NCBI RefSeq assembly: GCF_051014445.1
Contig: NC_135136.1
Span: forward strand, 26,678,001-26,742,000
Length of the DNA: 64,000 nucleotides
DNA from: Colletes latitarsis
Taxonomy: Eukaryota > Arthropoda > Insecta > Hymenoptera > Colletidae
Direction: 5' to 3'
The notes below the pieces were generated by a model. That model ran no database searches. It was not told the DNA's origin and was given only the letters and a program-made list of their open reading frames with translations. Below are positions 10,950 to 24,700 of this stretch, one piece after another (the stretch's first letter is position 1; each line of letters starts with the position of its first letter). The position numbers were made by a program, and so were the translations under genes.

Positions 10950-13900
10950 AAACCATGAGCCAGATGCGGGCATAACCCAGATCTAACCCAGACCTAACCG
11001 GTGTTATCGTCTAAAATATTGATCGAAACCAAGTTTAATGGACTGTTTCAGTGTGGTACCACATTACTACGTGATTCAAACCAGAGAAAACCCAGGATCT
11101 GGCCAACGAGAATGCGGAAATGGCAAAACCATGAGCCAGATGCGGGCATAACTCAGACCTAACCCAGACCTAACCGGTGTTATCCTCTAAAATATTGATC
11201 GAAACCTAGTTTAACGGACTGTTTCAGTGTGGTACCATTATTGCTACGTGATTCAAACCAGAAAAAACCCAGGATCTGACCTACAAGTATGCGAAGAAGG
11301 CAAAATCATGGGTCAGATGCAGGCATAACCCAGACCTATCCCAGACCTAACCGGTGTTATCCTCTAAAATATTGATCGAAACCAGGTTTAATTGTCTGTT
11401 TCAGTGTGGTACCACATTACTACGTGATTGAAACCAGAGAAAACCAAGGATCTGGCCAATAAGAATGCGGAAAAGGCAAAATCATGAGCCTTATGGGGGC
11501 ATAACCCAGACCTAACCCAGGCCTAACCGGTCTTATCCTCTAAAATATTGATTGAATCCAGGTCTAATTGTCAGTTTCAGTGTGGTACCACATTACTACG
11601 TGATTCAAGCCAGAGAAAACTCAGGATCTGACCAACAAGAATCCGGAAAGGCAGAATCATCAGCCAGATGCGGGCATAACCCAGACCTAACCCAGACCTA
11701 ACCGGTGTTACCGAGTAAAATATTGATCGGAACCAGGTTTAACTGTCTGTTTCAATGTGGTACCGCATTACTACGTGATTCAAACAAGAGAGAACCAAGG
11801 ATCTGGCAAACAAGAATGCGGAAATGGCAAAACCATGAGCCAGATGCGGGCATAACCCAGACCTAACCGGTGTTATCCTCTAAAATATTGATCGAAACCA
11901 AGTTTAATGGACTGTTTCAGTGTGGTACCACATTACTACGTGATTCAAACCAGAGAAAACCCAGGATCTGGCCAACGAGAATGCGGAAATGGCAAAACCA
12001 TGAGCCAGATGCGGGCATAACCCAGACCTAACCCAGACCTAACCGGTGTTATCCTCTAAAATATTGATCGAAACCTAGTTTAACGGACTGTTTCAGTGTG
12101 GTAACATTATTGCTACGTGATTGAAAGCAGAAAAAACCCAGGATCTGGCCAACAAGTATGCGAAGAAGGCATAATCATGGGTCAGATGCAGGCATAACCC
12201 AGACCTATCCCAGACCTAACCGGTGTTATCCTCTAAAATATTGATCGAAACCAAGTTTAATGTACTGTTTCAGTGTGGTACCACATTACTACGTGATTAA
12301 AACCAGAAAAAACCCAGGATCTGGCCAACCAGTATGCGAGGAAGGCAAAATCATGAGCCAGATGCGGGCATAACCCAGACCTAACCCAGACCTAACTGGT
12401 GTTATCCTCTAAAATATTGATCGAAACCAAGTTTAATGGACTGTTTCAGTGTGGTACCATAATTACTGCGTGATTCAAACCCGAAAAAACCCAGGATCTG
12501 ACCAACAAGTATGCGAAGAATGCAAAATCATGAGCCAGATGCGGGCATAACTTAGTCCTAACCCAGACCTAACCGGTGTTACCGACTAAAATATTGATCG
12601 GAACCAGATTTAATTGTCTGTTGCAGTGAGGAGTCACATTACAACGTGATTCAAACCAGAGAAAACCCAGGATCTGGCCAACGAGAATGCGGAAATGGCA
12701 AAACCATGAGCCAGTTGCGGGCATAACCCAGACCTAACCCAGACCTAACCGGTGTTATCCTCTAAAATATTGATCGAAACCTAGTTTAACGGACTGTTTC
12801 AGTGTGGTACCATTATTGCTACGTGATTGAAAGCAGAAAAAACCCAGGATCTGGCCAACAAGTATGCGAGGAAGGCAAAATCATGAGCCAGATACGGGCA
12901 TAACCCAGACCTATCCCAGACCTAACCGGTGTTATCCTCTAAAATATTGATCGAAACCAAGTTTAATGTACTGTTTCAGTGTGGTACCACATTACTACGT
13001 GATAAAAACCAGAAAAAACCCAGGATCTGGCCAACCAGTATGCGAGGAAGGCAAATCATGAGCCAGATGCGGGCATAACCCAGACCTAACCCAGACCTAA
13101 CTGGTGTTATCCTCTAAAATATTGATCGAAACCAAGTTTAATGGACTGTTTCAGTGTGGTACCATAATTACTACGTGATTCAAACCCGAAAAAACCCAGG
13201 ATCTGGCCAACCAGTATGCGAGGAAGGCAAAATCATGAGCCAGATACGGGCATAACCCAGACCTATCCCAGACCTAACCGGTCATATCCTCTAAAATATT
13301 GATTGAAACCAGGTCTAATTGTCAGTTTCAATGTGGTACCACATTACTACGTGATTCAAACCCGAAAAAACCCAGGATATCGCCAACAATTATGCGAAGG
13401 AGGCAAAATCATGGGCCAGATGCGAGCATAACCCAGACCTAACCCAGACCTAACCGGTTTTATCCTCCAAAATATTGATCGAAACCAGGTTTAATTGTCT
13501 GTTTCAGTGTGGTACCACATTACTACGTGATTCCAACCAGAGAAAACCAAGGATCTGGCCAATAAGAATGCGAAAAGGCAAAATCATTAGCCAGATGCGG
13601 GCGTAACCCAGACCTAACCCAGACCTAACCGGTTTTATCCTCTAAAATATTGATCGGAACCAGGTTTAATTGTCAGTTTCAGTGTGGTTCCACATTACTA
13701 CGTGATTAAAACCAGAGAAAACCAAGGATCTGGCCAACAAGTATGCGAAGAAGGTAAAATCATGGGCCAGTTGCAGGCATAACACAGACCTCAACCAGAC
13801 CTAACCGGTGTTATCCTCTAAAATATTGATCGAAACCTAGTTTAATGTGCTGTTTAAGTGTGGTACCACATTACTGCGTGATTCAAACCAGAGAAAACCA

Positions 13901-14180
13901 AGGATCTGGCCAACAGGTATGCGAAGAAGGCAAAATCATGAGGCATATGCGGGCATAACCTAGACCTTACCCAGACCTAACCGGTGTTACCGACTAAAAT
14001 ACTGACCGAATCCAGGTTTAGTTGACTGGTACTGTGTGGTACCACATTACTACGTGATTCAAACTCGAAAAAAGCCAGGATCTGGCCAACAAGTATGCGA
14101 AGAAGGCAAATTCATTGGCCAGACGCGGGCATAACCCAGACCTAACCCAGACCTAACCGGTGTTATCCCCTAAAATGTGG
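10950..14180 (+). repeat. Segmental duplication R1, copy c (one monomer gained)
   Basis: This third copy is at offset about 9,159 from copy a and has the same order of private variants. An extra 165-bp monomer with a single 11-mer at 11,856-11,866 is inserted near 11,856-12,020, so the offset rises to about 9,324. One base is missing from the run at about 13,053 (GGCAAATC instead of GGCAAAATC). Confidence 0.9.
11856..11866 (+). repeat. Single 11-mer monomer (165 bp) in R1c
   Basis: Only one CCCAGACCTAA precedes CCGGT. The monomer is the extra one that distinguishes R1c from R1a. Confidence 0.9.
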
Positions 14181-14186
14181 ATCGAA

Positions 14187-15390
14187 ACCAGGTTTAATTG
14201 TCTGTTTCAGTGTGGTGCCACATTACTACGTGATTCAAACCAGAGAAAACCAAGGATCTGGCCAATTAGAATGCGGAAAAGGCAAAATCATGAGCCAGAT
14301 GCGGGCATAACCCAGACCTAACCCAGACCTAACCGGTTTTATCCTCTAAAATATTGATCGGAACCAGGTTTAATTGTCTGTTTCAGTGTGGTTCCACATT
14401 ATTACGTGATTCAAACCAGAGAAAACCAAGGATCTGGCCAACAGGTATGCGAAGAAGGCAAAATCATGAGGCATATGCGGGCATAACCTAGACCTTACCC
14501 AGACCTAACCGGTGTTACCGACTAAAATACTGCCCGAATCCAGGTTTAGTTGACTGGTACTGTGTGGTACCACATTACTACGTGATTCAAACTCGAAAAA
14601 ACCCAGGATCTGGCCAACAAGTATGCGAAGAAGGCAAAATCATGGGTCAGATGCAGGCGTAACCCAGACCTAACCCAGACCTAACCGGTTTTATCCTCTA
14701 AACTATTGATCGGAACCAGGTTTAATTGTCTGTTTCAGTGTGGTACCATAATTGCTACGTGATTCAAACCCGAAAAAACCCAGGATCTGACCAACAAGTA
14801 TGCGAAGAATGCAAAATCATGAGCCAGATGCGGGCATAACCCAGACCTAACCCAGACCTAACCGGTTGTATCCTCTAAATTGTGGATCGAAACCAGGATT
14901 AATTGACTGTTTCAATGTGGTACCACATTACTGCGTTATTCAAACTCGAAAAAACCCAGGATCTGGCCAACAAGTATGCGAAGAAGGCAAAATCATGGGT
15001 CAGATGCAGGCGTAACCCAGACCTAACCCAGACCTAACCGGTGTTATCCTCTAAAATATTGATCAAAACCAAGTTTAGTGTACTGTTTCAGTGTGGTACC
15101 ACATTACTACGTGATTCAAACCAGAGAAAACCAAGGATCTGGCCAACTGGTATGTGATGAAGGCAAAATCATGAGCCAGATGCGGGCATAAACTAGACCT
15201 TACCCAGACCTAACCGGTGTTGCCGAATAAAATACTGACCGAATCCAGGTTTAATTGACTGGTATTGTGTGGTACCACATTACTACGTGATTCAAACCCG
15301 AAAAAACCCAGGATCTGGCCAACAAGTATGCGAGGAAGGCAAAATCATGAGCCAGATGCGGGCATAACCCAGACCTAACCCAGACCTAAC
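14187..15390 (+). repeat. R1 extension, second copy
   Basis: This is the counterpart of 7,684-8,887. Together with R1c it makes a copy of more than 4 kb of 4,961-8,887, so the duplicated unit that moved was larger than R1 itself. Confidence 0.88.
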
Positions 15391-15482
15391 TTGTGTTATC
15401 CTCTAAAATATTGATCGAAACCTAGTTTAATGGACTGTTTCAGTGTGGTACCATAATTACTACGTGATTCAAACCCGAAAAA

Positions 15483-16861
15483 ACCCAGGATCTGACCAAC
15501 AAGTATGCGAAGAATGCAAAATCATGAGCCAGATGCGGGCATAACTTAGACCTAACCCAGACCTAACCGGTGTTACCGACTAAAATATTGATCGGAACCA
15601 GATTTAATTGTCTGTTGCAGTGAGGAGTCACATTACAACGTGATTCAAACCAGAGAAAACCCAGGATCTGGCCAACAAGAATGCGAAGAAGGCAAAACCA
15701 TGAGCCAGATGCGGGCATAACCCAGACCTAGCCCAGACCTAACCGGTCTTATCCTCTAAAATATTCATCGAAACCAAGTTTAATGGACTGTTTCAGTGTG
15801 GTACCACATTAGTACGTGATTAAAACCCGAAAAAACCCAGGATCTCGCCAACAATTATGCGAAGGAGGCAAAATCATGGGCCAGATGCGAGCATTACCCA
15901 GACCTAACCGGTTTTATCCTCCAAAATATTGATCGAAACCAGGTTTAATTGTCTGTTTCAGTGTGGTACCACATTACTACGTGATTCAAACCAGAGAAAA
16001 CCAAGGATCTGGCCAACTGGTATGCGATGAAGGCAAAATCATGAGCCAGATGCGGGCATAAACTAGACCTTACCCAGACCTAACCGGTGTTGCCGAATAA
16101 AATACTGACCGAATCCAGGTTTGATTGACTGGTATTGTGTGGTACCACATTACTACGTGATTCAATCCCGAAAAAACCCAGGATCTGGCCAACAAGTATG
16201 CGAGGAAGGCAAAATCATGAGCCAGATGCGGGCATAACCCAGACCTAACCCAGACCTAACTGGTGTTATCCTCTAAAATATTGATCGAAACCTAGTTTAA
16301 TGGACTGTTTCAGTGTGGTACCATAATTACTACGTGATTCAAACCCGAAAAAACCGAGGATCTGACCAACAAGTATGCGAAGAATGCAAAATCATGAGCC
16401 AGATGCGGGCATAACTTAGACCTAACCCAGACCTAACCGGTGTTACCGACTAAAATATTGATCGGAACCAGATTTAATTGTCTGTTGCAGTGAGGAGTCA
16501 CATTACAACGTGATTCAAACCAGAGAAAACCCAGGATCTGGCCAACAAGAATGCGAAGAAGGCAAAACCATGAGCCAGATGCGGGCATAACCCAGTCCTA
16601 GCCCAGACCTAACCGGTCTTATCCTCTAAAATATTGATCGAAACCAAGTTTAATGGACTGTTTCAGTGTGGTACCACATTAGTACGTGATTAAAACCCGA
16701 AAAAACCCAGGATCTCGCCAACAATTATGCGAAGGAGGCAAAATCATGGGCCAGATGCGAGCATAACCCAGACCTAACCCAGACCTAACCGGTTTTATCC
16801 TCTAAAATATTGATCGGAACCAGGTTTAATTGTCAGTTTCAGTGTGGTTCCACATTACTAC
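15483..16861 (+). repeat. Distant copy of 345-1,735
   Basis: This is the counterpart of the segment near the left edge. It overlaps a shorter local duplication of about 870 bp: TTGATCGAAACCTAGTTTAA occurs at 15,411 and 16,281, followed by the same monomer order. The spacing is five monomers less one 11-mer. Confidence 0.85.
15897..15907 (+). repeat. Single 11-mer monomer
   Basis: GCATTACCCAGACCTAACCGG has a single 11-mer. The homologous monomer near 9,564 still has two, so one was lost here. Confidence 0.9.
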
Positions 16862-17519
16862 GTGATTAAAACCAGAGAAAACCAAGGATCTGGCCAACAA
16901 GTATGCGAAGAAGGTAAAATCATGGGCCAGATGCAGGCATAACCCAGACCTAACCCAGACCTAACCGGTGTTATCCTCCAAAATATTGATCGAAACCTAG
17001 TTTAATGTACTGTTTCAGTGTGGTACCTCATTACTGCGTGATTCAAACCAGAGAAAACCAAGGATCTGGCCAACGGGTATGCGAAGAAGGCAGAATCATG
17101 AGCCAGATGCGGGCATAACACTGACCTAACCCAGACCTAACCGGTGTTATCCTCTAAAATATTGTTCGAAACCAAGTTTAATGGACTATTTCAGTGTGGT
17201 AACACATTGCTACGTTATTCAAACCAGAGAAAACCCAGGATCTGACCAACAAGTATGCGAAGAAGGCAAAATCATGGGTCAGATGCAGGCATAACCCAGA
17301 CCTAACCCAGACCTAACCGGTGTTATCCTCTAAAATATTGATCGAAACCAAGTTTAATGTACTGCTTCAGTGTGGTACCACATTACTACGTGATTCAAAC
17401 CAGAGAAAACCAAGGATCTGGCCAACAGGTATGCGAAGAAGGCAAAATCATGAGCCAGATGCGGGTATAACCTAGACCTTACCCAGACCTAACCGGTGTT
17501 ACCGACTAAAATACTGACC

Positions 17520-17640
17520 GAATCCAGGTTTAATTGCCTGTTTCAGTGTGGTTCCCCTCACATACGTGATTCAAACCATAAAAAACGCAGGATCTGGCCA
17601 ACAAGTATGCAAAGAAGGCAACATCATTAGCCAGATGCGG
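17520..17640 (+). repeat. Unusually diverged monomer stretch
   Basis: This stretch carries several changes I found nowhere else nearby: TTCCCCTCACATACGTG in place of the KpnI dyad and the following box, ACCATAAAAAACGCAGG, and TATGCAAAGAAGG. It is still alignable to the monomer. It lies close to where domain 1 variants give way to domain 2 variants. Confidence 0.75.
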
Positions 17641-18829
17641 GCATAACCCAGACCTAACCCAGACCTAACCAGTGTTATCCTCTAAAATGTGGACCGACAC
17701 CAGGTTTAATTGATCGTTTCAGTGTGGTACCACATTACTACGGGATTCAAACCAGAAAAAACCCAGGATCTGGCCAACCAGTATGCGAGGAAGGCAAAAT
17801 CATGAGCCAGATGCGGGCATAACCCAGACCTAACCCAGGCCTAACCGGTGTTATCCTCTAAAATATTGATCGAAACCAAGTTTAATGGACTGTTTCAGTG
17901 TGGTACCATAATTACTACGTGATTCAAACCCGAAAAAACCCAGGATCTGACCAACAAGTATGCGAAGAATGCAAAATCATGAGCCAGATGCGGGCATAAC
18001 TTAGACCTAACCCAAACCTAACCGGTGTTACCGACTAAAATATTGATCGGAACCAGATTTAATTGTCTGTTGCAGTGAGGAGTCACATTACAACGTGATT
18101 CAAACCAGAGAAAACCCAGGATCTGGCCAAAGAGAATGCGGAAATGGCAAAACCATGAGCCAGATGCGGGCATAACCCAGACCTAACCCAGACCTAACCG
18201 GTCTTATCCTCTAAAATATTGATCGGAACCAGGTTTAATTGATCGTTTCAGTGTGGTACCACATTACTACGGGATTCAAACCAGAAAAAACCCAGGATCT
18301 GGCCAACCAGTATGCGAGGAAGGCAAAATCATGAGCCAGATGCGGGCATAACCCAGACCTAACCCAGACCTAACCGGTGTTATCCTCTAAAATATTGATC
18401 GAAACCAAGTTTAATGGACTGTTTCAGTGTGGTACCACATTACTGCGTGATTCAAACCAGAGAAAACCAAGGATCTGGCCAACAGGTATGCGAAGAAGGC
18501 AAAATCATGAGGCATATGCGGGCATAACCTAGACCTTACCCAGACCTAACCGGTGTTACCGACCAAAATACTGACCGAATCCAGGCTTAGTTGACTGGTA
18601 CTGTGTGGTACCATATTACTACGTGATTCAAACTCGAAAAAACCCAGGATCTGGCCAACAAGTATGCGAAGAAGGCAAATTCATGGGCCAGACGCGGGCA
18701 TAACCCAGACCTAACCCAGACCTAACCGGTGTTATCCACTAAAATGTGGATCGAAACCAGGTTTAATTGTCTGTTTCAGTGTGGTGCCACATTACTACGT
18801 GATTCAAACCAGAGAAAACCAAGGATCTG

Positions 18830-19230
18830 GCCAATAAGAATGCGGAAAAGGCAAAATCATGAGCCAGATGCGGGAATAACCCAGACCTAACCCAGACCTA
18901 ACCGGTTTTATCTTCTAAAATATTGATCGAAACCAGGTTTAATTGTCTGTTTCAGTGTGGTTCCACATTACTACGTGATTCAAACCAGAGAAAACCAATG
19001 ATCTGGCCAACAAGAATGCGGAAGAGGCAAGATCATGAGCCAGATGCGGGCATTTCCGAGACCTAACACAGACCTAACCGGTTTTATCCTCTAAAATATT
19101 GATCGAAACCAGGTTTAATTGACTGATTCAATGTGGTACCACATTACTACGTGATTCAAACCCGAAAAAACCCAGGATCTGGCCATCAAGTTGGCGAAGA
19201 AAGCTAAATCATGAGCCAGATGCGGGCATA
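18830..19230 (+). repeat. Local tandem duplication, copy 1 (539-bp period)
   Basis: The variants GGGAATAACCC/GGGCATAACCC, TTATCTTCTAAAATATTG and GCATTTCCGAGACC recur 539 bases downstream. 539 is three monomers plus one extra 11-mer, and the extra 11-mer is the triple at 19,232-19,264 between the copies. Confidence 0.85.
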
Positions 19231-19231
19231 A

Positions 19232-19264
19232 CCAAGACCTAACCCAGACCTAACCCAGACCTAA
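19232..19264 (+). repeat. Triple 11-mer monomer (187 bp)
   Basis: Three tandem 11-mers occur here: CCAAGACCTAA followed by two exact CCCAGACCTAA. This is the only triple I found in the window. It makes a monomer of about 187 bp and explains the 539-bp local period. Confidence 0.93.
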
Positions 19265-21799
19265 CCGGTCTTATCCTCTAAAATATTGATCGGAACCAGG
19301 TTTAATTGTCAGTTTCAGTGTGGTTCCACATTACTACGTGATTCAAACCAGAGAAAACCAAGGATCTGGCCAATAAGAATGCGGAAAAGGCAAAATCATG
19401 AGCCAGATGCGGGCATAACCCAGACCTAACCCAGACCTAACCGGTTTTATCTTCTAAAATATTGATCGGAACCAGGTTTAATTGTCTGTTTCAGTGTGGT
19501 TCCACATTACTACGTGATTCAAACCAGAGAAAACCAATGATCTGGCCAACAAGAATGCGGAAGAGGCAGGATCATGAGCCAGATGCGGGCATTTCCGAGA
19601 CCTAACACAGACCTAACCGGTTTTATCCTCTAAAATATTGATCGAAACCAGGTTTAATTGACTGATTCATTGTGGTACCACATTACTACGTGATTCAAAC
19701 CCGAAAAAACCCAGGATCTGGCCAACAAGTTGGCAAAGAAAGCTAAATCATGAGCCAGATGCGGGCATAACCAAGACCTAACCCAGACCTAACCGGTTGT
19801 ATCCTCTAAATTGTGGATCGAAACCAGGATTAATTGACTGTTTCAATGTGGTACCACATTACTGCGTTATTCAAACCAGGGAAAACCAAGGATCTGGCCA
19901 ATAAGAATGCGGAAAAGGCAAAATCATTAGCCAGATGCGGGCATAACTTAGACCTAACCCAGACCTAACCGGTCTTATCCTCTAAAATATTGATCGGAAC
20001 CAGGTTTAATTGTCAGTTTCAGTGTGGTTCCACATTACTACGCGTTTAAAACCAGAGAAAACCAAGGATCTGGCCAACAAGTATGCGAAGAAGGTAAAAT
20101 AATGGGCCAGATGCAGGCATAACCCAGACCTAACACAGACCTAACCGGTTTTATCCTCTAAAATATAGATCGAAACCAAGTTTAATGTACTGTTGCAGTG
20201 TGGTACCACATTACTACGTGATTCGAACCAGAGAAAACCAAGGATCTGGCCAACAGGTATGCGAAGAAGGCAAAATCATGAGGCATATGCGGGCATAACC
20301 TAGACCTTACCCAGACCTAACCGATGTTACCGACTAAAATACTGACCGAATCCAGGTTTAGTTGACTGGTACTGTGTGGTACCACATTACTACGTGATTC
20401 AAACTCGAAAAAACTCAGGATCTGGCTAACAAGTATGCGAAGATGGCAAATTCATGGGCCAGATGCGGGCATAACCCAGACCTAACCCAGACCTAACCGG
20501 TGTTATCCCCTAAAATGTGGATCGAAACCAGGTTTAATTTTCTGTTTCAGTGTGGTGCCACATTACTACGTGATCCAAACCTGAGAAAACCAAGGATCTG
20601 GCCAATAAGAATGCGGAAAAGGCAAAATCATGAGCCAGATGCGGGCATAACCCAGACCTAACCCAGACCTAACCGGTTTTATCCTCTAAAATATTGATCG
20701 GAACCAGGTTTAATTGTCTGTTTCAGTGTGGTTCCACATTACTACGTGATTCAAACCACAAAACACCAATGATCTGGCCAACAAGAATGCGGAAGAGGCA
20801 AAATCATGAGCCAGATGCGGGCATATGCCAGACCTAACACAGACCTAACCGGTTTTATCCTCTAAAATATTGATCGAAACCAAGTTTAATGTACTGTTTC
20901 AGTGTGGTACCACATTACTACGTGATTCGAACCAGAGAAAACCAAGGATCTGGCCAACAGGTATGCGAAGAAGGCAAAATCATGAGGCATATGCGGGCAT
21001 AACCTAGACCTTACCCAGACCTAACCGGTGTTACCGACCAAAATACTGACCGAATCCAGGTTTAGTTGACTGTTACTGTGTGGTACCATATTACTACGTG
21101 ATTCAAACTCGAAAAAACCCGGGATCTGGCCAACAAGTATGCGAAGAAGGCAAATTCATGGGCCAGATGCGTGCATAACCCAGACCTAACCCAGACCTAA
21201 CCGGTGTTATCCCCTAAAATGTGGATCGAAACCAGGTTTAACTGTCTGTTTCAGTGTGGTGCCACATTACTACGTGATTCAAACCAGAGAAAACCAAGGA
21301 TCTGGCCAATAAGAGTGCGGAAAAGGCAAAATCATGAGCCAGATGCGGGCATAACCCAGACCTAACCCAGACCTAACCGGTTTTATCTTCTAAAATATTG
21401 ATCGGAACCAGGTTTAATTGTCTGTTTCAGTGTGGTTCCACATTACTACGTGATTCAAACCAGAGAAAACCAATGATCTGGCCAACGAGAATGCGGAAGA
21501 GGCAAGATCATGAGCCAGATGCGGGCATTTCCGAGACCTAACACAGACCTAACCGGTTTTATCCTCTAAAATATTGATCGAAACCAGGTTTAATTGACTG
21601 ATTCAATGTGGTACCACATTACTACGTGATTCAAACCCGAAAAAACCCAGGATCTGGCCAACAAGTTGGCAAAGAAAGCTAAATCATGAGCCAGATGCGG
21701 GCATAACCACGACCTAACCCAGACCTAACCGGTTGTATCCTCTAAATTGTGGATCGAAACCAGGATTAATTGACTGTTTCAATGTGGTACCACATTACT

Positions 21800-24700
21800 G
21801 CGTTATTCAAATCAGAGAAAACCAAGGATCTGGCCAATAAGAATGCGGAAAAGGCAAAATCATTAGCCAGATGCGGGCATAACCCTGACCTAACCCAGAC
21901 CTAACCGGTCTTATCCTCTAAAATATTGATCGGAACCAGGTTTAATTGTCAGTTTCAGTGTGGTTCCACATTACTACGTGTTTAAAACCAGAGAAAACCA
22001 AGGATCTGGCCAATAAGAATGCGGAAAAGGCAAAATCATGAGCCAGATGCGGGCATAACCCAGACCTAACCCAGACCTAACCGGTTTTATCTTCTAAAAT
22101 ATTGATCGGAACCAGGTTTAATTGTCGGTTTCAGTGTGGTTCCACATTACTACGTGATTCAAACCAGAGAACACCAATGATCTGGCCAACAAGAATGCGG
22201 AAGAGGCAAAATCATGAGCCAGATGCGGGCATATGCCAGACCTAACACAGACCTAACCGGTTTTATCCTCTAAAATATTGATCGAAACCAAGTTTAATGT
22301 ACTGTTTCAGTGTGGTACCACATTACTACGTGATTCGAACCAGAGAAAACCAAGGATCTGGCCAACAGGTATGCGAAGAAGGCAAAATCATGAGGCATAT
22401 GCGGGCATAACCTAGACCTTACCCAGACCTAACCGGTGTTACCGACCAAAATACTGACCGAATCCAGGTTTAGTTGACTGGTACTGTGTGGTACCATATT
22501 ACTACGTGATTCAAACTCGAAAAAACCCAGGATCTGGCCAACAAGTATGCGAAGAAGGCAAATTCATGGGCCAGATGCGGGCATAACCCAGACCTAACCG
22601 GTGTTATCCCCTAAAATGTGGATCGAAACCAGGTTTAATTGTCTGTTTCAGTGTGGTGCCACATTACTACGTGATTCAAACCAGAGAAAACCAAGGATCT
22701 GGCCAATAAGAATGCGGAAAAGGCAAAATCATGAGCCAGATGCGGGCATAACCCAGACCTAACCGAGACCTAACCGGTTTTATCTTCTAAAATATTGATC
22801 GGAGCCAGGTTTAATTGTCTGTTTCAGTGTGGTTCCACATTACTACGTGATTCAAACCAGAGAAAACCAATGATCTGGCCAACGAGAATGCGGAAGAGGC
22901 AAGATCATGAGCCAGATGCGGGCATTTCCGAGACCTAACACAGACCTAACCGGTTTTATCCTCTAAAATATTGATCGAAACCAGGTTTAATTGACTGATT
23001 CAATGTGGTACCACATTACTACGTGATTCAAACCCGAAAAAACCCAGGATCTGGCCAACAAGTTGGCGAAGAAAGCTAAATCATGAGCCAGATGCGGGCA
23101 TAACCAAGACCTAACCCAGACCTAACCGGTTGTATCCTCTAAATTGTGGATCGAAACCAGGATTAATTGACTGTTTCAATGTGGTACCACATTACTGCGT
23201 TATTCAAACCAGAGAAAACCAAGGATCTGGCCAATAAGAATGCGGAAAAGGCAAAATCATTAGCCAGATGCGGGCATAACCCAGACCTAACCCAGACCTA
23301 ACCGGTCTTATCCTCTAAAATATTGATCGGAACCAGGTTTAATTGTCAGTTTCAGTGTGGTTCCACATTACTACGTGTTTAAAACCAGAGAAAACCAAGG
23401 ATCTGGCCAACAAGTATGCGAAGAAGGTAAAATAATGGGCCAGATGCAGGCATAACCCAGACCTAACCCAGACCTAACCGGTATTATCCCCTAAAATATT
23501 GATCGAAACCTAGTTTAATGTACTGTTTCAGTGTGGTACCACATTACTGCGTGATTCAAACCAGAGAAAACCAAGGATCTGGCCAACAGGTATGCGAAGA
23601 AGGCAAAATCATGAGGCATATGCGGGCATAACCTAGACCTTACCCAGACCTAACCGGTGTTACCGACCAAAATACTGACCGAATCCAGGTTTAGTTGACT
23701 GGTACTGTGTGGTACCACATTACTACGTGATTCAAACTCGAAAAAACTCAGGATCTGGCCAACAAGTATGCGAAGAAGGCAAATTCATGGGCCAGATGCG
23801 GGCATAACCCAGACCTAACCCAGACCTAAGCGGTGTTATCCCCTAAAATGTGGATCGAAACCAGGTTTAATTTTCTGTTTCAGTGTGGTGCCACATTACT
23901 ACGTGATCCAAACCTGAGAAAACCACGGATCTGGCCAATAAGAATGCGGAAAAGGCAAAATCATGAGCCAGATGCGGGCATAACCCAGACCTAACCCAGA
24001 CCTAACCGGTTTTATCCTCTAAAATATTGATCGGAACCAGGTTTAATTGTCTGTTTCAGTGTGGTTCCACATTACTACGTGATTCAAACCAGAGAACACC
24101 AATGATCTGGCCAACAAGAATGCGGAAGAGGCAAAATCATGAGCCAGATGCGGGCATATGCCAGACCTAACACAGACCTAACCGGTTTTATCCTCTAAAA
24201 TATTGATCGAAACCAAGTTTAATGTATTGTTTCAGTGTGGTACCACATTACTACGTGATTCGAACCAGAGAAAACCAAGGATCTGGCCAACAGGTATGCG
24301 AAGAAGGCAAAATCATGAGGCATATGCGGGCATAACCTAGACCTTACCCAGACCTAACCGGTGTTACCGACCAAAATACTGACCGAATCCAGGTTTAGTT
24401 GACTGGTACTGTGTGGTACCATATTACTACGTGATTCAAACTCGAAAAAACCCAGGATCTGGCCAACAAGTATGCGAAGAAGGCAAATTCATGGGCCAGA
24501 TGCGGGCATAACCCAGTTCTAACCCAGACCTAACCGGTGTTATCCCCTAAAATGTGGATCGAAACCAGGTTTAATTGTCTGTTTCAGTGTGGTGCCACAT
24601 TACTACGTGATTCAAACCAGAGAAAACCAAGGATCTGGCCAATAAGAATGCGGAAAAGGCAAAATCATGAGCCAGATGCGGGCATAACCCAGACCTAACC

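Larger units (their letters stand above)
1..18430 (+). repeat. Array domain 1
   Basis: This domain is defined by variants that recur here and are rare or absent later: GCAGTGAGGAGTCACATT (a KpnI-negative allele, for example near 480, 1,365, 3,300, 6,118, 9,290, 15,617 and 18,070), ACCATTATTGCTACG, and AACGAGAATGCGGAAATGG, which returns only in domain 3. It contains three copies of a roughly 16-19-monomer unit and a distant copy of its own first 1.4 kb. The right edge is gradual: typical domain 1 variants persist to about 18,100. Confidence 0.75.
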
